This document shows positions 29,867-38,216 of a DNA stretch of 64,000 nucleotides, in pieces. The stretch's first letter is position 1; each line of letters opens with the position of its first letter. Under the pieces are notes generated by a model, which searched no databases, was not told where the DNA came from, and worked only from the letters and a program-made list of their open reading frames with translations. Made by a program: the position numbers and the translations under genes. Source of the stretch: Bacillus sp. FJAT-22090 (GTDB lineage Bacteria > Bacillota > Bacilli > Bacillales_A > Planococcaceae); contig NZ_CP012601.1 in assembly GCF_001278755.1 (NCBI RefSeq), forward strand, positions 3,782,154-3,846,153, read 5' to 3'.

Positions 29867-30321
29867 ACACTTTTCCTCCTATTCATCTTTAATGCTTCTT
29901 TAATCGTGTTTACATAGGTTCGGGAAACATATTCCTTTGCACCTGATTTGAAATGCACACATAGGGTGCCATTGAATGATGCTTCAAATCGACTCAATTC
30001 ATGTAGGTTTGCTATAACGGATTTCGATAGGCGGATAAATTTATTAGAAGGAAGAATTTCCTCGAGTTCATAAAGTTTTTCTTTTAATTTATAGGAACCA
30101 GAAGTAGTAACCGCGATGACTGCTTCTTTTTCTGTATGGAAGTAGTGAATATCCGAAGGTTTTAAAATATGCTGCATTTCTCTCACTTTTCCTACAAGGA
30201 ATTCTGTTTCTTGCCCTTTTATATAATCAAGTAACTCTTGGACGGAATCATCCAATTTAGGCGTTTCAATTGTAACTTTCGTCTCTTTAAAATCATCATC
30301 AATATTCAATGAAACTTTCAA
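29863..30321 (-). CDS. LytTR-type DNA-binding regulator
   Basis: 152 aa from TTG, after an AGGGGTG site; longer upstream starts lack one. The LytTR domain fills roughly residues 55-150 (IHYFHTEKEAVIAVTTSGSY; FIRLSKSVIANLHELSRFEASFNGTLCVHFKSG; YVSRTYV). There is no receiver domain, so it is not a classical response regulator. Cotranscribed with an ABC exporter and the DUF3021 protein, which probably form a self-regulating unit. Confidence 0.85.
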   Translation of the reverse strand: MKVSLNIDDDFKETKVTIETPKLDDSVQELLDYIKGQETEFLVGKVREMQHILKPSDIHYFHTEKEAVIAVTTSGSYKLKEKLYELEEILPSNKFIRLSKSVIANLHELSRFEASFNGTLCVHFKSGAKEYVSRTYVNTIKEALKMNRRKSV

Positions 30322-30370
30322 CACTTGACACCCCTCTCTCCCTAAGTGTAATGGTTTCATGAGTAGCAAG

Positions 30371-31117
30371 CTATATCATTTTTCGTCTGTTTTGTATTCT
30401 CAAAGTTATTATAGAAACAAGAATTAATGCAACGATATAACCGATGGAAAGGAGGGTGCTGTGGCCAAAGTTAAGCTGCCCATTCCAAACTGCGATAAAC
30501 AAATTGTTTATATGATACAAAGGGTTAACGTCCGCAATAACTTGCACAAACTTTGGCATCATGTTGATAGGAATCGCAAATCCACCAGTAAGCATAACGA
30601 TTTGGAAGAGGACGATCGAAAATACAAGGGCACTATTCATATTTTGAAAGAACGAATAAATAGCAGATGCCAAGATAAGAAGCGCAGCATTGATTAAAAT
30701 GAAAAACCCATAGGATGACAGAGCCTCCCGCAAATGAAACTGTAAATCATACATAAGCAAACCTATCGAATATATAAACACATATCCAAGGCTTGTAATA
30801 ATAATGGAGCGGAGAATACTGGAAAGTAATAGCGTTTTTCTTGGAACAGGAGATAGACTAATTCTTTTCTCGATGCCAGTCGTCCGTTGCATTACTTGGT
30901 CAAAACCATAAGCGAAAAATACAACCGTAAAAGTAATGAGTAAGATAAAGGAGGGGGTATAGGTTTGGGCATAGCTTAAGTTTGCGCCATATGTTTGATC
31001 CCCATATAATTGCCCCATAAATATATACGTAGCAGGTGGAACGACAACGGTGAAAACTAAATAAAAGATTTCTCTTGTGAACATTAATAAATCATATTTT
31101 AATTGTGTAGCTAACAT
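30371..31117 (-). CDS. ABC-2 type transporter permease
   Basis: 248 aa with six membrane segments. The ABC-2 block with VMQRTTGIEKRISLSPVPRK in the first cytoplasmic loop and VIADVNPLYHINNLF near the end is typical of drug/antibiotic exporters. The gene lies 12 bases after the ATPase gene. Substrate unknown. Confidence 0.88.
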   Translation of the reverse strand: MLATQLKYDLLMFTREIFYLVFTVVVPPATYIFMGQLYGDQTYGANLSYAQTYTPSFILLITFTVVFFAYGFDQVMQRTTGIEKRISLSPVPRKTLLLSSILRSIIITSLGYVFIYSIGLLMYDLQFHLREALSSYGFFILINAALLILASAIYSFFQNMNSALVFSIVLFQIVMLTGGFAIPINMMPKFVQVIADVNPLYHINNLFIAVWNGQLNFGHSTLLSIGYIVALILVSIITLRIQNRRKMI

Positions 31118-31129
31118 TTAAACTCCTCC

Positions 31130-31849
31130 TCAAATGGAAACTTTCGCAAGATAAAACGCATGAATAGATTTATAGCCTGTAGCTAGAATATTTTGGGTAG
31201 TGTCAAAAACCTCACTGATTCCATTGTTAATCAGCATCACTTTATCGCAGTACAATTCGATTTCATCCATATTATGTGTGGTTAAAATGACAGTGCCTCT
31301 TGTACGTTTGTTGTAATCGGTAATATACGACCAAAGGAGATTTCGCATATGTGGATCAAGTCCTGTAGTTGGTTCGTCTAATATAAGAAGTCTTGGTTCA
31401 GACAAAAATGCTATTGCTAAACTAACTATTTGCTTCCATCTGCCAGAGAGCTTATCAAAGTATTTCTTTCGGTGGGGCTCTAATTTGAAATCTGCAATGA
31501 TTTGTTTAATATCAACGGGTGATTGATAGTACGCTTTGAATAATTTCAGTAATTCTTCTACTTTTAACGTTTTATAAAATTGTGTGGGCTGCAAAACGAC
31601 AGATATTTGTTTTCGAATATACTCCAATTGGGTAATAGATAGAGACTGTATATCTTCATTTAATACGACTACATTACCAGCATCATATTGTTTAATCGTC
31701 ATCAGAATCTCAAGAAAAGTTGATTTTCCTGCTCCATTCTTACCGATGACCCCTATAATATCACCTGCTTTTGCTTGAAAATTTACGTCTTGTAAAACAT
31801 TGTTTTGTCCATAAGATTTTTTAAAATTACGAACGTCAATTATATTCAT
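31130..31849 (-). CDS. ABC transporter ATPase of the LytTR operon
   Basis: 239 aa. Walker A GKNGAGKST (about residues 35-43), signature LSGRWKQ (Arg/Trp in place of GGQ), Walker B LLILDEPTTGLDP, H-loop TTHNMDE. First gene of the ATPase-permease-LytTR-DUF3021 operon. The 218-base divergent gap to the UbiB gene holds both promoters and two copies of a GTGACTTGCA motif (31943 and 31964). Confidence 0.9.
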   Translation of the reverse strand: MNIIDVRNFKKSYGQNNVLQDVNFQAKAGDIIGVIGKNGAGKSTFLEILMTIKQYDAGNVVVLNEDIQSLSITQLEYIRKQISVVLQPTQFYKTLKVEELLKLFKAYYQSPVDIKQIIADFKLEPHRKKYFDKLSGRWKQIVSLAIAFLSEPRLLILDEPTTGLDPHMRNLLWSYITDYNKRTRGTVILTTHNMDEIELYCDKVMLINNGISEVFDTTQNILATGYKSIHAFYLAKVSI

Positions 31850-32067
31850 TGTAATTCCTCCAATAAATTTCTTTGTATACCAAGTTTATGGTGGAATAAC
31901 TAAAAAGACAGTTTGTTTTAGGTGAGTGGTATTTAAAGGGGAGTGACTTGCAATAAAAAGAAGGTGACTTGCATGGCTTGCCATGTAGGAATGTGAACAG
32001 AACGAATTATCATACATATTAATAGGTCTTGTTATAGTAGAAACAATTTATAGGAGGATGTGGGACT

Positions 32068-34071
32068 ATGATTTATGCAAAGCTATTTATACAAATGATT
32101 GTAGTAGCAATTTGTATTTATTTTGTTAGTGGACGGTTAATGGGCACCCAGATAAAGTTCACTAAGCGTATATTGTCGGTTGTTCTTAGCGTGTCCTTAA
32201 CCTCTTTTGTGTATTGGTATTCTTATTTACGTTATACGGATTATTTGAATGAAAGTATGGTCACTGCAGTTACGAATGCAAGCACACTTATTTGGATTGC
32301 TAGTATGCTGTTGATCACGATGTTACTTTATCTGTTTTTTGAGTTATTTTCCCCACTTGAATTGGATGAAAGAAGAAATAGACATACCAATCAAAAGTTT
32401 TTTCTCAAACGCGTTCGAAACCAATGGCGTCAACAGAAAAGACTGCGCCAAGTCGTTCAAATTGGTCTTACAAATGGTTTTACAAGAGCATTAAAATACG
32501 CTCGACATCGAGAAAATGACCGTCAGTTAGCGATTGCCTTCCGAGAAATATTAGAGCAGTCAGGCGGGATCTTCATCAAGTTTGGTCAAGTGTTATCTAC
32601 GAGAAAGGAACTCTTTTCAGAAGCATTCATCGAGGAGCTTGGCTCATTACAGCAAAATGTGAAGCCTTTGACGGAGGAACAGGTGAAGTCAATTCTGCAA
32701 AGAAGCCTGCCTTATAGTTTAGAAAGTGTATTTTCCTATTTTGATATGAAGCCAATTGCAGCTGCATCGATTGGACAAGTACATAAAGCGATTTTAAGAA
32801 GAAATAATGAGGAAGTCGTCGTCAAATTGTTACGTCCTGATGTGAAAGATATAATGCGTGACGATTTAAATATATTAGTTGATTTTGCGGATTGGGTTTG
32901 TAGTAAATCAACTTGGGCAGAAAGTTTAGGATTTCGAGAGCTCGCAATCGGGTTTGCTGATGGTTTACGAGAGGAAGTAAACTTCGATATAGAAGTACGC
33001 AACACGATACAAATTACAAATGCGCTTGTGGAAAGTCAGTATAAAGTGAAGATACCACGTGTTTACACAGAATTTAGTAACAAATGTATGATTGTTTCTG
33101 AATATGTTCATGGTCAAAGTGTAGCGGTTGGTGATGACTTATTTTATGACTTAGAGATCGATAGAAGAGAATTTGCTCGAACAGTACTTTATTCATTCAT
33201 GGAGCAAATGCTAGTTTCCGGTATATTCCATGCCGATCCACATCCAGGGAATATTTTTATAGATAAAAAAGATGGCCTTCCAATATTACTAGATTTCGGT
33301 GCAGTCGGTCGACTGGCGGCTCCCCAGCAAGAAGGGATGAAACTACTATTACTTGGGATTCGGCAAAATGATGCGAGCATACTGTACGATGGAGTGATGT
33401 TACTTATCGAGGATGCAGACCATTCAGAACGAGAAGATATTGAACAAGCATTAGGTCAAATATTATTGAAGATTTCTTATGTGGATCGTGTTCCTACAGA
33501 ACAACTGATTCAATCTCTATTTGAAGTTGTCCGTGATTTCGGGTTGTCCTTTTATCCATCCGTGGGACTTGCACTTCGCTCTCTTATCACATTAGATGGT
33601 ACATTACGCATTATTAAACCAGATTTTGATATTTTCGTAGAAGGAAAAGAGTACTCTAAACAGTATATAGAGTCCTTATTGAAAAAACCGTTCAAAGAAC
33701 CTGGTGCTACAAAGGATTTTATTGAAGAAGAGCTGACTATGATCATCCCAACGCTTCGTAAAATTCCAAGTAGAATAGACCGTCTCGTTCAGCGTGTGGA
33801 AAGTGGAAAAATCATCCTACATCATGATATTTTCTCGGATAGGAAAAATGCAGACTTTGTTACGCAACTGTTTTCCCGTTTTGTCTTATTACTTGTCGGT
33901 ATCACATTTGGGATTATTTCCGTAGCACTGTTAGCAATTGCCCAATTTGTATATGAAGCGTATACGGTATATTTAAATACAGCAGCTTATGTTGGTTTAT
34001 TTCTATGTGCGATACTACTTGTCAGACTATCCATCCAAGCTATTCGAGATATGAAACGAAGTAATAATTAA
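32068..34071 (+). CDS. UbiB/ABC1/AarF-family atypical kinase
   Basis: 667 aa, longer than the ~550 aa E. coli UbiB because of an N-terminal membrane pair or triplet (residues about 5-22, 35-54, 74-94). Family hallmarks are KFGQ at 171-174, the alanine-rich loop AAASIGQ at 231-237, VVKLLRPDV with the conserved Lys, FHADPHPGNIFI and LLDFGAVG. Two C-terminal membrane segments follow. The family binds ATP and supports quinone/isoprenoid lipid metabolism; no quinone genes are adjacent. AGGAGG site upstream. Confidence 0.9.
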   Translation: MIYAKLFIQMIVVAICIYFVSGRLMGTQIKFTKRILSVVLSVSLTSFVYWYSYLRYTDYLNESMVTAVTNASTLIWIASMLLITMLLYLFFELFSPLELDERRNRHTNQKFFLKRVRNQWRQQKRLRQVVQIGLTNGFTRALKYARHRENDRQLAIAFREILEQSGGIFIKFGQVLSTRKELFSEAFIEELGSLQQNVKPLTEEQVKSILQRSLPYSLESVFSYFDMKPIAAASIGQVHKAILRRNNEEVVVKLLRPDVKDIMRDDLNILVDFADWVCSKSTWAESLGFRELAIGFADGLREEVNFDIEVRNTIQITNALVESQYKVKIPRVYTEFSNKCMIVSEYVHGQSVAVGDDLFYDLEIDRREFARTVLYSFMEQMLVSGIFHADPHPGNIFIDKKDGLPILLDFGAVGRLAAPQQEGMKLLLLGIRQNDASILYDGVMLLIEDADHSEREDIEQALGQILLKISYVDRVPTEQLIQSLFEVVRDFGLSFYPSVGLALRSLITLDGTLRIIKPDFDIFVEGKEYSKQYIESLLKKPFKEPGATKDFIEEELTMIIPTLRKIPSRIDRLVQRVESGKIILHHDIFSDRKNADFVTQLFSRFVLLLVGITFGIISVALLAIAQFVYEAYTVYLNTAAYVGLFLCAILLVRLSIQAIRDMKRSNN

Positions 34072-34074
34072 TAT

Positions 34075-34111
34075 AAATGCAGACTCCCTGCTTAGGGGTC
34101 TGCATTTTTTA
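34075..34111 (+). terminator. Terminator of the AATGCAGACTC family, after the UbiB gene
   Basis: AAATGCAGACTCC ... GGGGTCTGCATTTTTT with loop CTGCTTA. The same hairpin sequence recurs at 35392-35424, and a variant at 43714-43753. Confidence 0.92.
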
Positions 34112-34135
34112 AAAGAAAGTATAAAAATTTTGAAC

Positions 34136-34206
34136 AGTGTCTAGCTCCAGACTCCCAGCTCCTCGAGGGACTGAAGCGCTTGTAAGGGCTTAACAGGGCG
34201 ATTGCG
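34136..34206. repeat. GTGTCTAGCTCCAG-type intergenic element
   Basis: Begins GTGTCTAGCTCCAGACTCC and continues through CAGCTCCTCGAGGG and AGCGCTTGTAAGGGCTTAACAGG. I recognise the opening as a short element scattered between genes in many Bacillales. Only one copy is in the window. Confidence 0.5.
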
Positions 34207-34212
34207 TTTTTC

Positions 34213-35169
34213 TTATTTGTTTAGAACTGATTTTTTTGCTAATTGTGTGATGTAATCAAAAAATACATCGTGGTCTACATCGTATACGAGATGAACAGGG
34301 CGACCGTTTTCATTTAGTTCAGTTTTACCTTGACTTGCACCACTTGCAATCGCAATACAGTTAACAGTCTTTTTCTCCACTAAATCTTCATGGCCAATAG
34401 TGGCAGTTGTTAACACATCCCACAAAAAGTAAGTTGAATTAGTTTGAAAATGAACTAGAGATGGTACGGCTGCATAGCATTGTCCTAAGAAATCAACACC
34501 TAGATTCTCACGTTGTCTTGCCCACATTTTACGAATGTCGTTTGTAAGAGGTACTTTATTCGTACTTTCTAGGGCTACTAAATCAATGTTGATATTCGAA
34601 TTCCAAACTGTTGCAACAGCTTCCGGATCCCAGAATGCATTCCATTCAGCTGTTCCGTCATGTTCAGGCTCTTCAACATTTCCTTTTTCAAGGAATGTAC
34701 CGCCCATCCAAACAAGCTTCTCGATTTTTTCTTCAATTTCTGGTGCAATTTCAAGCGCACGAGCTAAATCTGTTAATGGACCTACGAAAAGTAATGTGAC
34801 TTTTTCAGTAGAGGCATTTAATTTATTTACTAAATGAATGTGGGCGGGTTCATCCACAACACCCGTTTTTAAATCGAATTCATTCAAGACTGGTAATGCA
34901 TCTACATAAAACGCGTGCATACGCCAATCCTTAGGGAAGGGATTCACAGGACGAGAATTTGAAAGAGCAACCTCAACTTGTTTACCCTGTCCAAAACGGT
35001 CAATAATTTTTCGACTCGCATATTGTGCTGGTTCTAAATAACAATCAGCTGGAATAACACCAACACCGATTAATTCTACTTCTTCCATTTGTAATAATAA
35101 AAATAGTGAGATTAAATCATCTACCCCACCATCGTGATTTAAGTAAACAGGCTTTTTCAAACTAGACAC
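34213..35169 (-). CDS. Inosine-uridine-type nucleoside hydrolase
   Basis: 318 aa. It starts with the calcium-site block as NHDGGVDDLISLF, where the first Asp of the family DxDxxxDD is Asn. Other family blocks are FVGPLTDLARALE, LVWMGGTF, EWNAFWDPEAVATVW (Asn/Asp ligands) and a late VYDVDHDVFFDY. It would cleave ribonucleosides to base and ribose; the Asn-for-Asp change occurs in a subfamily of unknown preference. It stands alone. Confidence 0.85.
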   Translation of the reverse strand: MSSLKKPVYLNHDGGVDDLISLFLLLQMEEVELIGVGVIPADCYLEPAQYASRKIIDRFGQGKQVEVALSNSRPVNPFPKDWRMHAFYVDALPVLNEFDLKTGVVDEPAHIHLVNKLNASTEKVTLLFVGPLTDLARALEIAPEIEEKIEKLVWMGGTFLEKGNVEEPEHDGTAEWNAFWDPEAVATVWNSNINIDLVALESTNKVPLTNDIRKMWARQRENLGVDFLGQCYAAVPSLVHFQTNSTYFLWDVLTTATIGHEDLVEKKTVNCIAIASGASQGKTELNENGRPVHLVYDVDHDVFFDYITQLAKKSVLNK

Positions 35170-35241
35170 TCCATTTCAATAATCTTCTATTCATATTTTT
35201 CCTCTCTAAGTATAAGTTAAAACAGTACTTTTCAACAAATA

Positions 35242-35393
35242 AAACCACCAGCAAGCTCTTATCAGCAATGGAAAACCCAGCAAAATATTTAGATGCACAA
35301 GATAAATATATTGCTGAAATGTTAAAATCGGCAGATGGTTTTGGTACTATAGCTACACGTGCAGATATTATTGAAAAAGTTATTCAACCTGAA
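35242..35393 (+). pseudogene. topB (DNA topoisomerase III) gene fragment
   Basis: In-frame codons read KTTSKLLSAMENPAKYLDAQ and, further on, GFGTIATRADIIEKVIQ, which match the conserved SAMENP...GT(V/I)ATRADIIEKL stretch of topoisomerase III. Only about 50 codons remain. The match ends exactly where an AATGCAGACTCC terminator hairpin begins, and the frame then stops in the repeat array. It lies in the 340-base gap between the nucleoside hydrolase and bioB, which otherwise holds only the hairpin and array. Confidence 0.8.
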
Positions 35394-35424
35394 ATGCAGA
35401 CTCCCTGCTTAGGAGTCTGCATTT
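35392..35424 (+). terminator. AATGCAGACTC-family hairpin inside the topB fragment
   Basis: AAATGCAGACTCC-CTGCTTA-GGAGTCTGCATTTT, nearly identical to 34075-34111. It does not follow a functional gene on this strand, so the hairpin appears to have moved or been copied. Confidence 0.8.
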
Positions 35425-35434
35425 TGTGTTTTCT

Positions 35435-35483
35435 GACCGGATAAATAAAAATGTGGCCAGATAAAAATATTTGTGACCGTTCA
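35435..35483 (+). repeat. 20-bp-period repeat array (three units)
   Basis: GACCGGATA at 35435, GGCCAGATA at 35455 and the terminal core GACCGTTCA at 35475, exactly 20 bp apart, 11 bases after the hairpin. Confidence 0.88.
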
Positions 35484-35509
35484 ATCTCTTTAACGAGAAG
35501 CTGGATTAG

Positions 35510-36523
35510 TTAAAGTACACTCGTTTCGAAATGTTCAGCGCTTGTTGCGAACGCGTCCTTTTCAATTGTAAATCCTAAGTCTTCAATCATCTTTAAATCT
35601 TTCTCTGCTTCTTGACCAGAAGTTGTTAAGTAGTCTCCAAGAAAAATAGAATTTGCCGCATACATAGCCATTGGTTGTAGAGAACGCAAGTTAAGCTCTC
35701 GACCACCTGCAATGCGTATTTCTTTTGTAGGTAGCATGAACCTTGCAAATGCCACAATTCGTAAGCACCACATCGGTGTCATTGGTGTTTTGTTTTCAAA
35801 AGCTGTTCCTTCTATCGCATGTAGGAAATTAATCGGGACAGAATCTGCATCCAGAGAGTGAAGGGAACGCATCATACTAATAATATTCTCCAAAGATTCA
35901 CCCATTCCAATTATTACACCGGAACAAGGGGAGATGCCTGCCTGTTTTACTTTTTCAACGGTGCCAACTCGGTCGTCGAATGTATGAGTGGAAACGATAT
36001 TGTCATGAAAATCTTCCGATGTATTAATATTATGATTGTAGCGATCAATCCCAGCTTCTTTAAGTTCCTCCGCTTGGTTTTCTGCAAGTATTCCAAGGCA
36101 GCCACATAACTTTAGTGGCAATGTTTCTTTTATTTCCCTAGCTGCTTCTTTGACTGTTGCTAACTCATGTCTACTTGGACCACGACCACTTGCTACAATA
36201 CAAAAAGTACCTGCCCCTAATTCAGCAGCTCGTTTTGCCCCTTCTACAATTTCGTCCTTCGTCATCATTCTATATTTTTCAATTGGGGCATTTGATTCGG
36301 ATGATTGGGAACAGTAACGGCAGTTTTCGGGACAAAGCCCTGACTTCGTATTAATGAGCATATTCAATTTAACATCATTGCCGTAAAAATGATGTCTGAT
36401 TTTATATGCTGCATCCAGTTGAGCAAGTGTTTCTTTACTATCTGCCTGTAAAAAATCAAGACATTCCTGATCCGTCAGCTGATGGCCGTTTAACACATTT
36501 TCTGCTAGTACATTCCAGTTCAT
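35510..36523 (-). CDS. bioB: Biotin synthase
   Basis: 337 aa. Radical-SAM motif C64-x3-C68-x2-C71 (CPENCRYC) for the 4Fe-4S cluster. The 2Fe-2S ligand region and EGTAFENKTPMTP and AGGRELNLRSLQPMAMYAANSIF blocks are standard BioB. It converts dethiobiotin to biotin. It overlaps the biotin transporter bioY by 4 bases (ATGA). No bioA/D/F genes are present, so the cell may import dethiobiotin or biotin through BioY, or the other genes lie elsewhere. Confidence 0.96.
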   Translation of the reverse strand: MNWNVLAENVLNGHQLTDQECLDFLQADSKETLAQLDAAYKIRHHFYGNDVKLNMLINTKSGLCPENCRYCSQSSESNAPIEKYRMMTKDEIVEGAKRAAELGAGTFCIVASGRGPSRHELATVKEAAREIKETLPLKLCGCLGILAENQAEELKEAGIDRYNHNINTSEDFHDNIVSTHTFDDRVGTVEKVKQAGISPCSGVIIGMGESLENIISMMRSLHSLDADSVPINFLHAIEGTAFENKTPMTPMWCLRIVAFARFMLPTKEIRIAGGRELNLRSLQPMAMYAANSIFLGDYLTTSGQEAEKDLKMIEDLGFTIEKDAFATSAEHFETSVL

Positions 36524-37116
36524 CCAATCACCTCATGTTTTAGATTTGTTTGTGTATGTGCTGGAAAAGCTCGAAGCACTTTATAAGAAATCATTGCGGA
36601 AAGTACCGATAATGCTAAGTCCTTTGGTAATGGCACTAGCATAAAAGTCCAAGCCATTTGGTAATCAAAACCTGTCGGAGCAGTAAACCAAAGTTTATAG
36701 GCTATGTACATCCAGTTTGTTCCAATCAAATAGGTAATGACTGTCCCCACAAAGGAAGAAATTAAAAGCATCCGGAACGACTTACTTTTTTCTACCATTA
36801 CACCTGTAACCCAAGCCACGAGTATAAATGCCAACAAAAATCCAAACGTTGGACTTAGAATCGCACTTATCCCTCCGCTGAATCTTGCAAACACTGGAAT
36901 ACCTGCTAAACCAATGAATAAATAAATAATCATAGACAATGGTCCATATTTTTTTCCAAGCAAAGCACCGGCAAGCAAACTAACGACCGGCTGAAAAGTA
37001 ATAGGAACTCCGGCGATAATAAAAAAAGGAAGAATGGATGTTATATTCGCTCCAATTCCCATTAACGCTGCAAATAAGGATGCCAAAATCATCCCGTGTA
37101 AACGTGATTTAACCAC
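36520..37116 (-). CDS. bioY: Biotin transporter BioY (ECF S component)
   Basis: 198 aa, GTG start. Six membrane segments; family blocks are IPFFIIAGVPITFQPVVSLLAGALLGKKYGPLSMIIYLFIGLAGIPVF (split across segments) and GTNWMYIAYKLW. It captures biotin at the membrane alone or with an ECF module. First gene of bioY-bioB, preceded by a promoter covered by a BirA-type operator. Confidence 0.95.
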   Translation of the reverse strand: MVKSRLHGMILASLFAALMGIGANITSILPFFIIAGVPITFQPVVSLLAGALLGKKYGPLSMIIYLFIGLAGIPVFARFSGGISAILSPTFGFLLAFILVAWVTGVMVEKSKSFRMLLISSFVGTVITYLIGTNWMYIAYKLWFTAPTGFDYQMAWTFMLVPLPKDLALSVLSAMISYKVLRAFPAHTQTNLKHEVIG

Positions 37117-37152
37117 TTCAACTCCACACCTCTCTTTTCTATTTCATTTTCA

Positions 37153-37206
37153 ATTATATGTATTTCAAATAAATGTGTAAACCTATTTTTATTTTAGGTT
37201 AACACA
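37153..37206 (-). promoter_or_regulatory. bioY-bioB promoter with BirA operator
   Basis: Minus-strand -35 TTTACA (37176-37181), 17-bp spacer, -10 TATAAT (37153-37158). The inverted repeat TGTGTAAACC (37174-37183) with GGTTAACACA (37197-37206), arms 13 bases apart, matches the Bacillus BirA site pattern GTTAACC...GGTTAAC and overlaps the -35 box. BirA with biotin would block transcription. Confidence 0.85.
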
Positions 37207-37285
37207 AATGACGTCTAGTAGAACATTAAGAAAAGTGCGATAATATTCTAAAATAAGAAATGCTTGTTGAAAAGGGGCAACTAGG

Positions 37286-38215
37286 ATGGTTTATTTAGGG
37301 ATGGTGTTTTTTCAAGTTGTTGCGCCTATTCTGATCATGTTGGGAATAGGAGCAACTTTACAGATCAAGTTTCAATTTAATTTGAAGGCTTTATCGAATT
37401 TAATCACGTACTGCTTAATGCCAGCAGCAGTCTTTGTTAATATTTATGAAACAAAAGTAAACGCTTCTGTAATGGCTGAAATTGTTTTGTACCTAGTGAT
37501 TTTTAGTATTTGTTTAATGATTTTGGGGACAGTTGTTAGCAAACTACTAAAATTAAATAGAAATCAGGCGGCTATTTATAAAAATAGCATTGTGCTCATT
37601 AACTCTGGGAACTATGGGATTCCAGTCAGTCAGATGCTATTCGTAGCTAATCCTCTTGGTACTTCTATTCAAATTATTATCGTGATTTTCCAAAACATTA
37701 TTACCTATACATACGGTTTATATAATTTAATATCTTCTACAAAGTCTGGGTTGGATATTTTACGTAGCTTATTACGCCTGCCGCTTGTACATGCGTTAAT
37801 CATTGGAGCAGTGATGAACATATGGAATATAGGTATTCCCATTTCTTTGCGGATACCATTGGATTACTTGGCAAATGCATTTATTTCTATTGCACTTATT
37901 ACATTGGGAGCCCAGTTAGCTCAGCTCGATATTAAAACAATATTTAACAAGGTTATATTAACAAGCACAGTTGGAAGGTTAGTACTAGGCCCGATGCTTG
38001 CGTTTGGTTTAATCATGGTGATGGATATTGATGGTGTAGTAGCACAATCCTTATTCATAGCAAGTGCATTCCCAACTTCTCGAAATAGCTCTACACTTGC
38101 ACTGGAGTATGATATTGAGCCAAATTTAGCGGCACAGATTGTATTATTTTCAACGGTTGTTAGCTGCATTACCGTGACAATCGTTATTTATTTATCAAAA
38201 GTTTTGTGGGGGTAA
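37286..38215 (+). CDS. AEC-family (malate/auxin-type) transporter
   Basis: 309 aa with about ten membrane segments in two halves of five. LINSGNYGIPVSQMLF is the family signature, and ASAFPTSRNSSTLALEY is the matching block in the second half. Homologues carry malate or other carboxylates. One base separates its stop from the sensor kinase, so transporter, kinase and response regulator form an operon for carboxylate sensing. Confidence 0.85.
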   Translation: MVYLGMVFFQVVAPILIMLGIGATLQIKFQFNLKALSNLITYCLMPAAVFVNIYETKVNASVMAEIVLYLVIFSICLMILGTVVSKLLKLNRNQAAIYKNSIVLINSGNYGIPVSQMLFVANPLGTSIQIIIVIFQNIITYTYGLYNLISSTKSGLDILRSLLRLPLVHALIIGAVMNIWNIGIPISLRIPLDYLANAFISIALITLGAQLAQLDIKTIFNKVILTSTVGRLVLGPMLAFGLIMVMDIDGVVAQSLFIASAFPTSRNSSTLALEYDIEPNLAAQIVLFSTVVSCITVTIVIYLSKVLWG

Positions 38216-38216
38216 T

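Noticed and set aside
34136-34206. Riboswitch or small RNA after the UbiB gene
   Set aside because: The sequence looks like a common Bacillales intergenic element and no coherent fold or target gene position supports a riboswitch.
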